60,000 nt of DNA, from NCBI RefSeq assembly GCF_963678635.1, contig NC_087065.1:66621374-66681373 (forward strand), read 5' to 3'. The position numbers and the translations under genes are program-made. The notes beneath the pieces were generated by a model. It saw only the letters and a list, made by a program, of their open reading frames with translations. It was not told the origin of the DNA and did no database searches. Each line of letters starts with the position of its first letter. Positions within the stretch are counted from its first letter, which is position 1. Below are positions 35,278-47,656 of the stretch, piece after piece. Source of the DNA: Symsagittifera roscoffensis. Lineage: Eukaryota > Xenacoelomorpha > Acoela > Convolutidae.

Positions 35278-37439
35278 ATACTTCAGCGTGATCGAAATTG
35301 CCTAAGTTATGTCTTTTTGACGGAATATTCAATTTCGCATTTTTTCTTCAAAATGTAAGCGGCTAAAGCATCTCATATGTTTCTCACTTCATAGTTTCCA
35401 TCGTTTTGGGTTGGTTTTTTTGGCTGAAAGTTGAGGCATCGACTTAGAGGCTAGTTTGAAATTGATTTGCAGAAGCTGGTAAGGGAAAAGTTATTTTCGT
35501 TTTGGGTTCATAATGAAAGAACATAACCAATTATGGAACTGAACAATATGATGTGCAAAACTTGGGTAGGCGATGGGATGAAAAAAACTGTTACTTTAAT
35601 TAGGACATCAGACCCACTTGAGTCTCTGTTTTAGAGCTAAAAAACCTAAGACATCGATGTTTTGTTTTCATCTTTTCAAAAAAAAAGTTTTTTAATGGCA
35701 TAATTTATTTTTATGTCGCAAAAAAAAGTGAAGACATACATTTGTGAAAAGTACGAAAACATTTTTGGAAAAAAAATAAACTCTGTCCGGCTCAAAAATT
35801 ACATGAATATGAACTTTTTAAGTCATGCTTAAAATAGTAAAACGATCTTGTCATATAAAAAAAACTTCATCATTACATAAATGAACAGGAGATAACATAT
35901 GATATTAACCCCGGTAATACAAGGGAAAAATTTTGCAGCCGAAAAAGCTTACCACAATAGCAAAAACAAAATCAAAACTTGGGCTCCTATTTGTATAACT
36001 TAATCTTCTTGAAACGCTAACAATTACCAAAGAATTTTTGGACTCGTTTTTTTTCGTAAAAGACACCTATATTTGTGACAATGAACATTTTCAAGTGTGT
36101 TATTCTTTGTTATAATTTTTGTGGATCTTACTTTGATACTTAAATGACAACTAAACAATGAAGTAGTTTTTCTTTTTTTCGTTTTGAATAATTTTTGCGG
36201 TCCTTTTTGAGTACTGTATATATAATTCAAATTTAAAAAAATAGGCAAATAGATTTTGGTCACGAAAATGCTCACCAACAGGCTGATGCCTTTTTGGCTT
36301 TCTCCCAAGCCGAACTGAATTGTGAACGTACAATATCATAGAATGTTTGGTTATAAGTTTAGGGCATGAAAATAAAGGTTTTAGTATTTGAAAACTAAGT
36401 TTTCTCTTATTTTGCTGAGATTGAGTGATCTTATTTTTCAAGGCAAAGATTATCAAATACTTTTCCTAGTGCGCAAAACTAAGGTTTCATTACAGCTGAA
36501 AATCAACTAGCAAAAACTATTACATAATTTCAAAGCTGTCATTGCAAAAAAATATCATCCACAAACGCATCCCGAATAACAGCAGATTTTTTGCTAATAT
36601 ACACAAAAACTTTTCGATGATAGTCTAACGGATCTCCAAATTTGATTTTACAAGCTTACAAATTATGATACAATTCTGCCAAATTATGATTTGCCTCTTT
36701 TTACATTTTGTACCACCTCGCGCTAGCATCTAATTTTGTTCGTTATGGCTTATTTCGTCCGCATGTAAACTTTTCGAACTAGCATTTGAACTTCAGACAA
36801 TTTGAACTAGCATTTTACTTCTAAAAGTTTGGATTTGCGCTCTTCCTCGAGAGAGTCCTCAATCTACTCTTCAATTTCAAAATTGTTGTTTAAGTCTTCG
36901 TTTTAATTTTTAATCATATACTCAAACAAGATTGCCAAAATTTTTTTTTCCAAGCACTCTCATAACAAAAAAAACCTGTTTTCACTTTTCAGACAATATT
37001 ATAAAAAAGTTGCTCTCTAATCTTTGCGATAAAAACATTCGTGGCCGCCAGTAACTACAAAGCAGCTAAATCAAAGGAGCTCAGTTAAAAAGTCAGCTAA
37101 AAATTCAGTTAAAAATTCAGTTAAAAGTCTACCTCAAATAACTATAGTTCTGAAAGTTTTAATTACCATCTACCTTATCTTCCAAAAAACATAACACAAT
37201 CAAAAAATTGTCACCTAATTTTAGTTGTTTCGGAAAGAAAAACATAAAAGACCAGCTCTCGAAACTTGTGTTAACGCTTTATAAGCTCACTCTTCATCTG
37301 ATCACCACCCACCTCCCCCCCCCCCCACTCCCCCCAAACTTCCCAAAAAAACGATAACGAATCTTAGTTTGAGAAAGAAAGTTTTTGGGTGTTTAGGATT
37401 TTTCGTAGTAATTATGTGTCGCGTAAATTCTCTGTGTTA
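35278..37439. other. Intergenic DNA with a poly-C tract
   Basis: No gene is supported; - strand frames at 36024-36456 overlap each other and lack any recognisable motif. A run of 12 C at 37315-37326, within a longer C-rich stretch, could form an i-motif or, on the other strand, a G-rich structure. Confidence 0.35.
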
Positions 37440-38160
37440 ATTGCGCAGAGACTGGTTTTGCACATTGCTTCCATGGAACCCTTTTTGCAGGGTATTTTTG
37501 TATTCGGGATGTTTTTATTCACCAGACAAATTTCGAATTTTTAACTGGCAATTTTTGAAAGAATTCTTTTACATCATCCGAAAGATTTTGTTGACCTGAG
37601 CTCAAGTTTAAAAAGTTACTTCAACTGTGATCATTTTCAAAAAGTTATGGGGGTTAAAATATTGGCGATTTGGCCTATCGAGCTATTTTTTGTGCTAAGT
37701 TTTGTGCCAATTTTGTCTAACCGATAGATTTCGTACTATATTATTCTTAGCACAAGCAGAGATTTAATCCTAATGCGTCTCAAAGTTGTTCCAAATTGAA
37801 TATAATCATTTTTGTTCGTCTAATTAATATGAAACCAGATGCTAAAAACATCATTCTGTACTTAACATATTGTGTGGAGTGACACTTTTTAAAAAAATTC
37901 AATCCTAGTTTTTTGGAAGTTTCAACTAATTTTTAAAGCGAACGCTGCTAGATAGATTTTAAAAGGCATTCAGAACCTGCAGTTTTGTTCTATTCGTTTT
38001 CTTTTTAACCTTAATACATTAGAATCAAAGTTTTGAAAACTACTCAGGCGTCTTTGATATTAAACCATTGAGCTTATAGAGTTTCCACTTGAAGGCACTC
38101 AAAATATCTCAAGAAAATCAAAACAATCTTTGTGGCTGTAACTTGTTAATTTCATAAATA
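37440..38160 (-). mobile_element. Second, decayed copy of the Tc1-like element
   Basis: Colinear with 32660-33290. Shared blocks include GACAAATT...GAATTTTTAACT, AGTTATGGGGGTT, GTGTGGAGTGAC versus GTGTGGGGTGATG, and AAAAGGCA(T/G)TC(A/G)GAAC. Identity is about 65-75%. It contains the same AT-rich insertion seen in the first copy, so that insertion was part of the element before it spread. No open frame remains. Confidence 0.65.
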
Positions 38161-38324
38161 TCCTTAAGGTCATTTTCAAAATTTATTAAACTATTGTTAC
38201 CTTCTAGAAAAATTGTATAAAATTCATGTTACTGAAGCTTTTAGAAAAAGGAACATCTTAAGCATTACCGCAAAAAATCTGTAGAATGATTTAACAACAG
38301 TAAGAAAATAAATTTTGTAGTGTT

Positions 38325-39586
38325 TTATGCACTGTACTTTATGAAAAAATCTTTGAAGAGGAAGTTCAGAGCATAGTCTAATGTGAAACTAGAATATTCA
38401 ATGCTGTCGACGGACGGACAGCGCCATTCGCTTTCTTTCACTGAACAGCGCCATAAAATTTTCATCGAACTTCCTTTAATATTTAGAGGGTAGGCACACA
38501 CGTCGATCTCGTACAGCCATTCTAACTGCTCATTAATCTCGTCGAATTCGGTTTCATTGGCCGCCGGCAGAAACCCAGCCATAATAGCTGCTCAAAATAT
38601 CAGATCGGGACTTTGGTCTTTTCTGTCAACTGATGATCCAGATAGCCCTGGACCCGCCCCGGCCCTGAACACCTTTCCCGCAATCGGCACGCCCCACACA
38701 GTTGCATTTTGAGGAATGTTCAAAGAATGGAATAGTTTGTCTGCTCTGAGCCAGGCTGGAAACATCTGGTTGGATTAGAAATCGTTCAACTGGAAGCTTT
38801 TGGACATGTAGTAGCAGAATTGGGGGATGAACCCGGACATGAAGGCGCCAGCCTGGTCTGTCAAAAGGTCAAATCCATGATAGGTTTTATGAACGGGTTT
38901 CCTCCCATTTCCAACTGGTTCCCGCCATCAGTTTCCCAGAAAGTCTCAAAATGCTGAGCAGATTTCGATTTGGGTGACGTGGAGGTGATATAAGCTATAT
39001 ACGCGTTAAGGTAGTACTCTTTGTATGGCTTAATATTCCCTCCCATCGTGCCAGTATCCGAATCAACTACTGAGAAAATTCTCGGTTTGGTTGCCGATTT
39101 AATGGCCGCCGACCAGTCAATGCTGTCTCTGAGGATATTCGCAAGTTGCAAGACCTCACCTTGGAAGTAAACGCCGGCAAATAGAGCTCCGAGCACCAAC
39201 TCGGCCGAGTCGATAGTCGAGAACTCTGAAATATTCTGCCAATTTCGGTTCGTAAAGTGGATCAAAATACCCGTGTGGGTGTCTTTTGGCCAATATTTGA
39301 CCATAGTTTGCAAGGCATGGATCACATCTGATTCGGCTTGTTCGAAGCTTGAGTGGCAATACTCGGCCATAATGGTCTTGATGATCAGACTCATTACTGT
39401 TCCGGCACTGGAGTCGAAATTGTTTGAGGATCCGCAAGGAATCTGACTCTGTGTGTAGATCTTGTCACAGTACACTCCTGTGAGAGGGTCTCGATACATG
39501 TTCCAAAGAGTCAGAGAGTCGTTGAAAATAGATTCCTTTTTGCAGAAAGCGACCGTAAACAACTGAAGAACTATCAGGTACCTCAT
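38325..39586 (-). pseudogene. Secreted glycoamylase-like (COG5368/PF10091, GH144-like) protein, pseudogene
   Basis: The - strand frame from ATG at 39586 begins with a signal peptide (MRYLIVLQLFTVAFC), then YRDPLTGVYCD, an (alpha/alpha)-barrel-like helical region, STIDSAELVLGALFAGVYF (cf. the family's STIDTALLLAGALFAGEYF-type motif), and YKEYYLNAYIAY. It is open for 241 codons to 38861. About 1 bp is missing at about 38861-38870; the next frame continues the homology with LLTDQAGAFMSGF, a TAA at 38775-38777, WGVPIAG, a TGA at 38592-38594, and AAIMAGFLPA to 38325 (82 codons open from ATG 38582). Total about 420 residues, the usual family length, without introns. The family holds carbohydrate-active enzymes such as bacterial endo-beta-1,2-glucanases; substrate here is unknown. 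Three lesions in 0.5 kb indicate a pseudogene unless they are assembly errors. Its 5' part is copied at 43127 and 46651. Confidence 0.75.
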
Positions 39587-39989
39587 TTCAACGTTTGTTC
39601 TTCTCAGATAAACATTTAAAATCTAATTCGTTGATAATGAAGCCGATTTTGAGATTAGTGGTTTGACGAATATATTAATTAAACGAAGTTTTTTGTTTTT
39701 ATTTGTGCCTATTTTTGTGACGCAGGTGAAATTAATCAATTTGAAGCTTTGGAACTTGACAATCTAAGTTTCTGACAAGAATCTGTTCAAAAGAAGGCGG
39801 TTTGTTTTCAATCAGCATCAAAACTTGCGTTAACTGTTGTTGTTGTTAATCTACATCAACACCTCAAACGAAAACAGAAAAAAAAAACAATTTTCAATAT
39901 AATTTTGCGTCACATCAAAGTCTGAACCGAAGCGTTTTATGAGTGCACAAATTTTTGACCGAAAATATTGAACTGTTATAGGCAGCTGA

Positions 39990-40062
39990 AGTTTTAAGGT
40001 GGAATGGGACACTTGGGGATTCGAACTCCAACCAGTATCCACCTTTGGTACTACTTCACAGC
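39990..40062 (-). repeat. tRNA-like T-arm (possible tRNA-derived SINE remnant)
   Basis: On the - strand TGGAGTTCGAATCCCCA forms a T-arm-like hairpin with a good Pol III B-box (GTTCGAATCC) and is enclosed by AAGGTGG/CCACCTT. No acceptor stem or convincing A-box is visible, so it is not a tRNA gene. Copies occur in units 2 (about 43505-43570) and 3 (about 47050-47120). Confidence 0.3.
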
Positions 40063-40325
40063 ATCTTTTTTCAATGACGAACCATTAATCTTTTTTGCCT
40101 CGAACTAAATATTTTTGTTGACCAACCCTAAAACCTTGAGCCCTTATATAAACTAAATTTTTTACTCAAGAGAAACCTCCATCAGAGCTACAGAGAGCAA
40201 GACTCACTCGATGAGAATTATTTATCACAAAATAAGGAAATGAAAGTCATCCCTATAGAACTTTGCAAATCTAAAGTTTTCTTGCAGTATGAAAACAAGT
40301 CAGCAGCAAACTGAATTTTTTATCT

Positions 40326-40361
40326 CAATTTTTTGTCTATTGATTGATAGACAAAAAATTG
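40326..40361. other. Perfect 15-bp inverted repeat (hairpin), unit 1
   Basis: CAATTTTTTGTCTAT, loop TGATTG, then the exact complement. It lies about 740 bp upstream of the start codon of the glycoamylase-like gene. It is also perfect in unit 2 (43849-43884); unit 3 (47390-47425) has one or two changes in the right arm. Confidence 0.85.
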
Positions 40362-40592
40362 GAGTTTCGTTCTGCATAGAATCTATATTTTATAAAACTA
40401 AAAAGTGGACAAATACTGATTTTATCAGTAATCAAAATCCGTATGCCAACGAAACCAAAAAATGGCGAAACGAATGTAAATGATTTTGATTCGATTGAAT
40501 ATAATTTCTTAAGCTAAATTTTTAGATTGAAAGATATCGATTTTAAATCGATTCAAATTAACGTTTGTGAGGTACTTGCTATTATATTTGTG

Positions 40593-42105
40593 TGTTGGGA
40601 CGGATTGTCCAACTCATAGAGTAATTTCAGATAAGGTACAACGTCTGCTCGTCACGCTATCTTATTTTCGGCCGGATAGATTCGTGCAATTTCTCAGTCT
40701 AATACCGATTTTAATCTTACTCTTATATATTATAGTCTCAATAGTTCTAGAGTAAAATGGTTTGTTACGAGTCGGTCTCTTGGAGAAAGCAACTAGGTTG
40801 TAAGTTAAATTCAAAATGCTCCGGTGCTGAAATTACAAGTAATTTCAGCACTTCCAAATAAGTGGGTTGTTACTTTGATGGAGTGGGATTGGCTAGTCTT
40901 TAATATTTATAAGTATAAAATATCTAATTGTTAACCAATAATTATATATAGTTTGGATCAAGTTCCAGCCATCCGGGGTTTACAGATTTTTTGTTCTTTT
41001 GACTTCTTTCTGTAAAGGAGGATGGAAGATTGATCGTTTGTATTTCAAAAGCACCATTCCTATACTGTCCCTGGAGGTGTAAGCTCCATGAAGCTGGAAT
41101 CATCGAGGCTGTTTTGTCATTCAATGATGACTGAGACCGTCAACAAAATCAATCTGGTTTCCAAATGGTTTGTTATGATTGTCTGTTCTTGATCAGTGTG
41201 GAGAATTGTGTTTCGATCTGGATTGGGAATGGCGTGAAGCTCGAGTTTGGAGGGAATGCCCTGTAACTCGGATCTGTACGTATATTTGAACATCGAGGTG
41301 GTCATTGGTCTGTTTCAATGAAGTACTTCGTCTTGAGTCTTTCGTTGGTCTAAAAGTATGCAAAAAGTTTCGGTTCGAAAGTATCATCTGGTTCATCGTC
41401 TTTATGCCATTCGTAGTTCTTTTCATCAGATTTTTAGAATCTTTCAATATGTTTCTTGTTTAATCTTGTGTATTATTTTTTCATTTTCTAAGAAGTGATT
41501 GTGATTACTTCTATTGATATATCCATAAGTAATTCGAATGGTTTGTTTTATTCAAAAGATGCCAAATACCAAAATGGTTTACGTGGTGTTCTTTTATCAA
41601 GAAAATTGTCTGACCGTGAGTCTGTATATTTAGGTCATTGTTGGTAATGTGTATGATGAAGAGATGATGATTGTCCTGATTGAACCGGGTTTTTTGCTGG
41701 ATTACTGGAACTTTTATTTGGAAAAAAGTTATAATTTCGGTTTGCAAAAGTGTGCTCTTTTAAAATATTCCTATAGGAAAATTGTTTTTAATAATGGGTC
41801 TGCAGTAGATAGGGGGTGGATTCAATAGAGTTTTTTAGCTGTCGGTTGTAATCTGGATGTGAAAAGATGTGTTTCTAGAATGTGGTGTTGTAAATGAAGG
41901 ATGTATTGGGGAGACACTTTGTTGTGTTGTCTCAGGCATTGTGGGAACGATTTCTTCGTCTGCAAAGTCTGATAGTGTTTGAAAGTCCTGTTGATTAAGA
42001 AAAGTTGCTCTGTCTATTTTTGCGTGAAAGTTGATTTTAAACTCGGGTTTGTTTTCATGATACTATTCAGGGTCTCAAAAACAAATTGTTTCATCTGCCA
42101 AACTA
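40593..42105 (-). mobile_element. Internally deleted Ty3/Gypsy-like element with 3' LTR, unit 1
   Basis: On the - strand, gag remnants (about 42105-41800, cf. 55350-55750; then Q/N-rich gag at about 41750-41600, cf. 55925-56050) join directly to the sequence just upstream of the LTR. An LTR follows at 40984-40593 with TGTAAACCCCGG at its start and the conserved hairpin at 40824-40851. Pol and the envelope-like region are missing. Copies: 44116-45628 (unit 2) and 47657-49563 (unit 3). The LTR lies between the glycoamylase-like gene and the upstream neighbour, reading toward the gene. Confidence 0.75.
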
Positions 42106-42840
42106 GTGTAACAGTAATTTTTATACTACTTTTGATTCTTGTGTTTTGAAATTTTTTTGAACTACAAAACTTGATGAGAAATTTCTGGAAAAAATATTGC
42201 AGATTTAGGGTTTGAGGTAGCAGAGTACACTGGCACTTTTTTGGTTTAATATACCACTCAATTAACTCCTCTGCAATTTTCGTTAGTTCAAGAACGTTTT
42301 TTGTTGAGAAAATTCACCATTTTTATCTACTTTAAGATTACAACCTCCAAAATATCAAAAAACCGAAAATATCAGATATTTTTAACAATACTCGGTATTC
42401 TAGTTGACAAGGTTTGATATAGATGACCATTTTATTTGTCGCATGTCACACACTTGCTCACTCCCTACTCTAAAATTTCATTTGGTTGCAAAACAGGCTA
42501 AGTTTCTTACGAATACTCAACAGCTACTTTTCGAGCGTTCACGTATCCGAATGTTCTGAGATTTAAAACATCAAATTTTCATCAACTAATCAACATATTT
42601 GTCCATTTTTGGATTTTGACTGACTTTACTTGGGAATCTTTTTAACCTCTGTTATTGTCAATTATGTTTTTTTAAGTTTTGTTAATAATGCTATGTTGTT
42701 GAGGCCATCTGATCAGCCTTACTTGAAAAAGATTAACAATTTAAACCTTGCTGGTTGCGCCCACCCAGATTTTAAATTTTTTTAGAGGTTTCTCACTTAT
42801 GAGAGAAATAATATAAGCCTCTAATCGGTTGCCACCGCAG

Positions 42841-42942
42841 ACGTTTTTAAAGCCGCTGCCCGACCCATGGCCTATTGGGGTAATTTTTGTAGTTGTGATG
42901 TACATATACATCTACGAGGGCTATAACAACAAGTTCCAATAC
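42841..42942 (+). other. Exon-like segment with membrane helix, unit 1
   Basis: After an acceptor-like GGTTGCCACCGCAG (ends 42840), a + strand frame is open: TFLKPLPDPWPIG, a hydrophobic helix (VIFVVVMYIYIY), then EGYNNKFQY, where the unit junction cuts it. Identical or near-identical copies are at 46364-46465, 50299-50400 and 50912 onward. It looks like a piece of an upstream + strand gene carried along by the duplication. No family is recognised. Confidence 0.35.
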
Positions 42943-43127
42943 TTGGTCGAAAAGTCGAAATTGTTTGAGGATCCGCAAGGAATCTGACTCTGTGTGTAGA
43001 TCTTGTCACAGTACACTCCTGTGAGAGGGTCTCGATACATGTTCCAAAGAGTCAGAGAGTCGTTGAAAATAGATTCCTTTTTGCAGAAAGCGACCGTAAA
43101 CAACTGAAGAACTATCAGGTACCTCAT
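42921..43127 (-). pseudogene. Truncated copy of the glycoamylase-like gene start, unit 2
   Basis: Codons 1-57 are identical to the parent (signal peptide through SSNNFD). The unit junction at about 42954-42962 then replaces the rest with a short new tail ending WNLLL and a stop. The product would be a 68-residue secreted peptide with no catalytic part. The tail is encoded antisense to the + strand exon-like segment. Promoter and start context are the same as the parent's, so transcription is plausible. Confidence 0.8.
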
Positions 43128-44115
43128 TTCAACGTTTGTTCTTCTCAGATAAACATTTAAAATCTAATTCGTTGATAATGAAGCCGATTTTGAGATTAGT
43201 GGTTTGACGAATATATTAATTAAACGAAGTTTTTTGTTTTTATTTGTGCCTATTTTTGTGACGCAGGTGAAATTAATCAATTTGAAGCTTTGGAACTTGA
43301 CAATCTAAGTTTCTGACAAGAATCTGTTCAAAAGAAGGCGGTTTGTTTTCAATCAGCATCAAAACTTGCGTTAACTGTTGTTGTTGTTAATCTACATCAA
43401 CACCTCAAACGAAAACAGAAAAAAAAAACAATTTTCAATATAATTTTGCGTCACATCAAAGTCTGAACCGAAGAGTTTTATGAGTGCACAAATTTTTGAC
43501 CGAAGCAGCTGAAGTTTTAAGGTGGAAAGGGACACTTGGGGATTCGAACTCCAACCAGTATCCACCTTTGGTACTACTTCACAGCATCTTTTTTCAATGA
43601 CGAACCATTAATCTTTTTTGCCTCGAACTAAATATTTTTGTTGACCAACCCTAAAACCTTGAGCCCTTATATAAACTAAATTTTTTACTCAAGAGAAACC
43701 TTCATCAGAGCTACAGAGAGCAAGACTCACTCGATGAGAATTATTTATCACAAAATAAGGAAATGAAAGTCATCCCTATAGAACTTTGCAAATCTAAAGT
43801 TTTCTTGCAGTATGAAAACAAGTCAGCAGCAAACTGAATTTTTTATCTCAATTTTTTGTCTATTGATTGATAGACAAAAAATTGGAGTTTCGTTCTGCAT
43901 AGAATCTATATTTTATAAAACTAAAAAGTGGACAAATACTGATTTTATCAGTAATCAAAATCCGTATGCCAACGAAACCAAAAAATGGCGAAACGAATGT
44001 AAATGATTTTGATTCGATTGAATATAATTTCTTAAGCTAAATTTTTAGATTGAAAGATATCGATTTTAAATCGATTCAAATTAACGTTTGTGAGGTACTT
44101 GCTATTATATTTGTG

Positions 44116-45628
44116 TGTTGGGACGGATTGTCCAACTCATAGAGTAATTTCAGATAAGGTACAACGTCTGCTCGTCACGCTATCTTATTTTCGGCCGGAT
44201 AGATTCGTGCAATTTCTCAGTCTAATACCGATTTTAATCTTACTCTTATATATTATAGTCTCAATAGTTCTAGAGTAAAATGGTTTGTTACGAGTCGGTC
44301 TCTTGGAGAAAGCAACTAGGTTGTAAGTTAAATTCAAAATGCTCCGGTGCTGAAATTACAAGTAATTTCAGCACTTCCAAATAAGTGGGTTGTTAATTTG
44401 ACTGAGTGGGATTGGCTAGTCTTTAATATTTATAAGTATAAAATATCTAATTGTTAACCAATAATTATATATAGTTTGGATCAAGTTCCAGCCATCCGGG
44501 GTTTACAGATTTTTTGTTCTTTTGACTTCTTTCTGTAAAGGAGGATGGAAGATTGATCGTTTGTATTTCAAAAGCACCATTCCTATACTGTCCCTGGAGG
44601 TGTAAGCTCCATGAAGCTGGAATCATCGAGGCTGTTTTGTCATTCAATGATGACTGAGACCGTCAACAAAATCAATCTGATTTCCAAATGGTTTGTTATG
44701 ATTGTCTGTTCTTGATCAGTGTGGAGAATTGTGTTTCGATCTGGATTGGGAATGGCGTGAAGCTCGAGTTTGGAGGGAATGCCCTGTAACTCGGATCTGT
44801 ACGTATATTTGAACATCGAGGTGGTCATTGGTCTGTTTCAATGAAGTACTTCGTCTTGAGTCTTTCGTTGGTCTAAAAGTATGCAAAAAGTTATGGTTCG
44901 AAAGTATCATCTGGTTCATCGTCTTTATGCCATTCGTAGTTCTTTTCATCAGATTTTTAGAATCTTTCAATATGTTTCTTGTTTAATCTTGTGTATTATT
45001 TTTTCATTTTCTAAGAAGTGATTGTGATTACTTCTATTGATATATCCATAAGTAATTCGAATGGTTTGTTTTTTTCAAAAGATGCCAAATATCAAAATGG
45101 TTTACGTGGTGTTCTTTTATCAAGAAAATTGTCTGACCGTGAGTCTGTATATTTAGGTCATTGTTGGTAATGTGTATGATGAAGAGATGATGATTGTCCT
45201 GATTGAACCGGGTTTTTTGCTGGATTACTGGAACTTTTATTTGGAAAAAAGTTATAATTTCGGTTTGCAAAAGTGTGCTCTTTTAAATTTTTCCTATAGG
45301 AAAATTGTTTTTAATAATGGGTCTGCAGTAGATAGGGGGTGGATTCAATAGAGTTTTTTAGCTGTCGGTTGTAATCTGGATGTGAAAAGATGTGTTTCTA
45401 GAATGTGGTGTTGTAAATGAAGGATGTATTGGGGAGACACTTTGTTGTGTTGTCTCAGGCATTGTGGGAACGATTTCTTCGTCTGCAAAGTCTGATAGTG
45501 TTTGAAAGTCCTGTTGATTAAGAAAAGTTGTTCTGTCTATTTTTGCGTGAAAGTTGATTTTAAACTCGGGTTTGTTTTCATGATACTATTCAGGGTCTCA
45601 AAAACAAATTGTTTCATCTGCCAAACTA
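44116..45628 (-). mobile_element. Internally deleted Ty3/Gypsy-like element with LTR, unit 2
   Basis: Copy of 40593-42105 with scattered substitutions; the LTR is at 44507-44116 on the - strand. It was carried by the segmental duplication and is not a separate insertion, since its flanks and internal deletion are the same. Confidence 0.8.
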
Positions 45629-46369
45629 GTGTAACAGTAATTTTTATACTACTTTTGATTCTTGTTTTTTGAAATTTTTTTGAACTACAAAACTTGAATA
45701 GAAATTTCTGGAAAAAATATTGCAGATTTAGGGTTTGAGGTAGCAGAGTACACTGGCACTTTTTTGGTTTAATATACCACTCAATTAACTCCTCTGCAAT
45801 TTTCGTTAATTCAAGAACGTTTTTTGTTGAGAAAACTCACCATTTTTATCTACTTTAAGATTACAACCTCCAAAATATCAAAAAACCGAAAATATCAGAT
45901 ATTTTTAACAATACTCGGTATTCTAGTTGACAAGGTTTGATATAGATGACCATTTTATTTGTCGCATGTCACACAATTGCTCACTCCCTACTCTAAAATT
46001 TCATTTGGTTGCAAAACAGGCTAAGTTTCTTACGAATACTCAACAGCTACTTTTCGAGCGTTCACGTATCCGAATGTTCTGAGATTTAAAACATCAAATT
46101 TTCATCAACTAATCAACATATTTGTCCATTTTTGGATTTTGACTGACTTTACTTGGGAATCTTTTTAACCTCTGTTATTGTCAATTATGTTTTTTTAAGT
46201 TTTGTTAATAATGCTATGTTGTTGAGGCCATCTGATCAGCCTTACTTGAAAAAGATGAACAATTTAAACCTTGCTGGTTGCGCCCACCCAGATTTTAAAT
46301 TTTTTTAGAGGTTTCTCACTTATGAGAGAAATAATATAAGCCTCTAATCGGTTGCCACCGCAGACGTTT

Positions 46370-46651
46370 TTAAAGCCGCTGCCCGACACATGGCCTATTG
46401 GGGTAATTTTTGTAGTTGTGATGTACATATACATCTACGAGGGCTATAACAACAAGTTCCAATACTTGGTCGAAATAGTCGAAATAGTTTGAGAATCCGC
46501 AAGGAATCTGACTCTGTGTGTAGATCTTGTCACAGTACACTCCTGTGAGAGGGTCTCGATACATGTTCCAAAGAGTCAGAGAGTCGTTGAAAATAGATTC
46601 CTTTTTGCAGAAAGCGACCGTAAACAACTGAAGAACTATCAGGTACCTCAT
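46370..46651 (-). pseudogene. Truncated copy of the glycoamylase-like gene start, unit 3
   Basis: The first ~50 codons match the parent; then the junction (about 46468-46486) leads into a new frame that stays open to 46370, giving 93 residues. Near the junction the sequence differs from unit 2 (GFSNYFDYF instead of GSSNNFDFS). The new C-terminal half is antisense to the + strand exon-like segment. A signal peptide plus an unrelated tail is a candidate de novo chimeric secreted peptide, if expressed. Confidence 0.75.
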
Positions 46652-47656
46652 TTCAACGTTTGTTCTTCTCAGATAAACATTTAAAATCTAATTCGTTGAT
46701 AATGAAGCCAATTTTGAGATTAGTGGTTTGACGAATATATTAATTAAACGAAGTTTTTTGTTTTTATTTGTGCCTATTTTTGTGACGCAGGTGAAATTAA
46801 TCAAATTGAAGCTTTGGAACTTGACAATCTAAGTTTCTGACAAGAATCTGTTCAAAAGAAGGCGGTTTGTTTTCAATCAGCATCAAAACTTGCGTTAACT
46901 GTTGTTGTTGTTAATCTACATCAACACCTCAAACGAAAACAGAAAAAAAAACAATTTTCAATATAATTTTGCGTCACATCAAAGTCTGAACCGAAGCGTT
47001 TTATGAGTGCACAAATTTTTGACCGAAAATATTGAACTGTTATAGGCAGCTGAAGTTTTAAGGTGGAAAGGGACACTTGGGGATTCGAACTCCAACCAGT
47101 ATCCACCTTTGGTACTACTTCACAGCATCTTTTTTCAATGACGAACCATTAATCTTTTTTGCCTCGAACTAAATATTTTTGTTGACCAACCCTAAAACCT
47201 TGAGCCCTTATATAAACTAAATTTTTTACTCAAGAGAAACCTCCATCAGAGCTACAGAGAGCAAGACTCACTCGATGAGAATTATTTATCACAAAATAAG
47301 GAAATGAAAGTCATCCCTATAGAACTTTGCAAATCTAAAGTTTTCTTGCAGTATGAAAACAAGTCAGCAGCAAACTGAATTTTTTATCTCAATTTTTTGT
47401 CTATTGATTGATAGACAAAAAAATGGAGTTTCGTTCTGCATAGAATCTATATTTTATAAAACTAAAAAGTGGACAAATACTGATTTTATCAGTAATCAAA
47501 ATCCGTATGCCAACGAAACCAAAAAATGGCGAAACGAATGTAAATGATTTTGATTCGATTGAATATAATTTCTTAAGCTAAATTTTTAGATTGAAAGATA
47601 TCGATTTTAAATCGATTCAAATTAACGTTTGTGAGGTACTTGCTATTATATTTGTG

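Noticed and set aside
36024-36456. Overlapping - strand frames of 94 and 101 codons
   Set aside because: No recognisable motif, low-complexity Lys-rich composition, no splice or start context.
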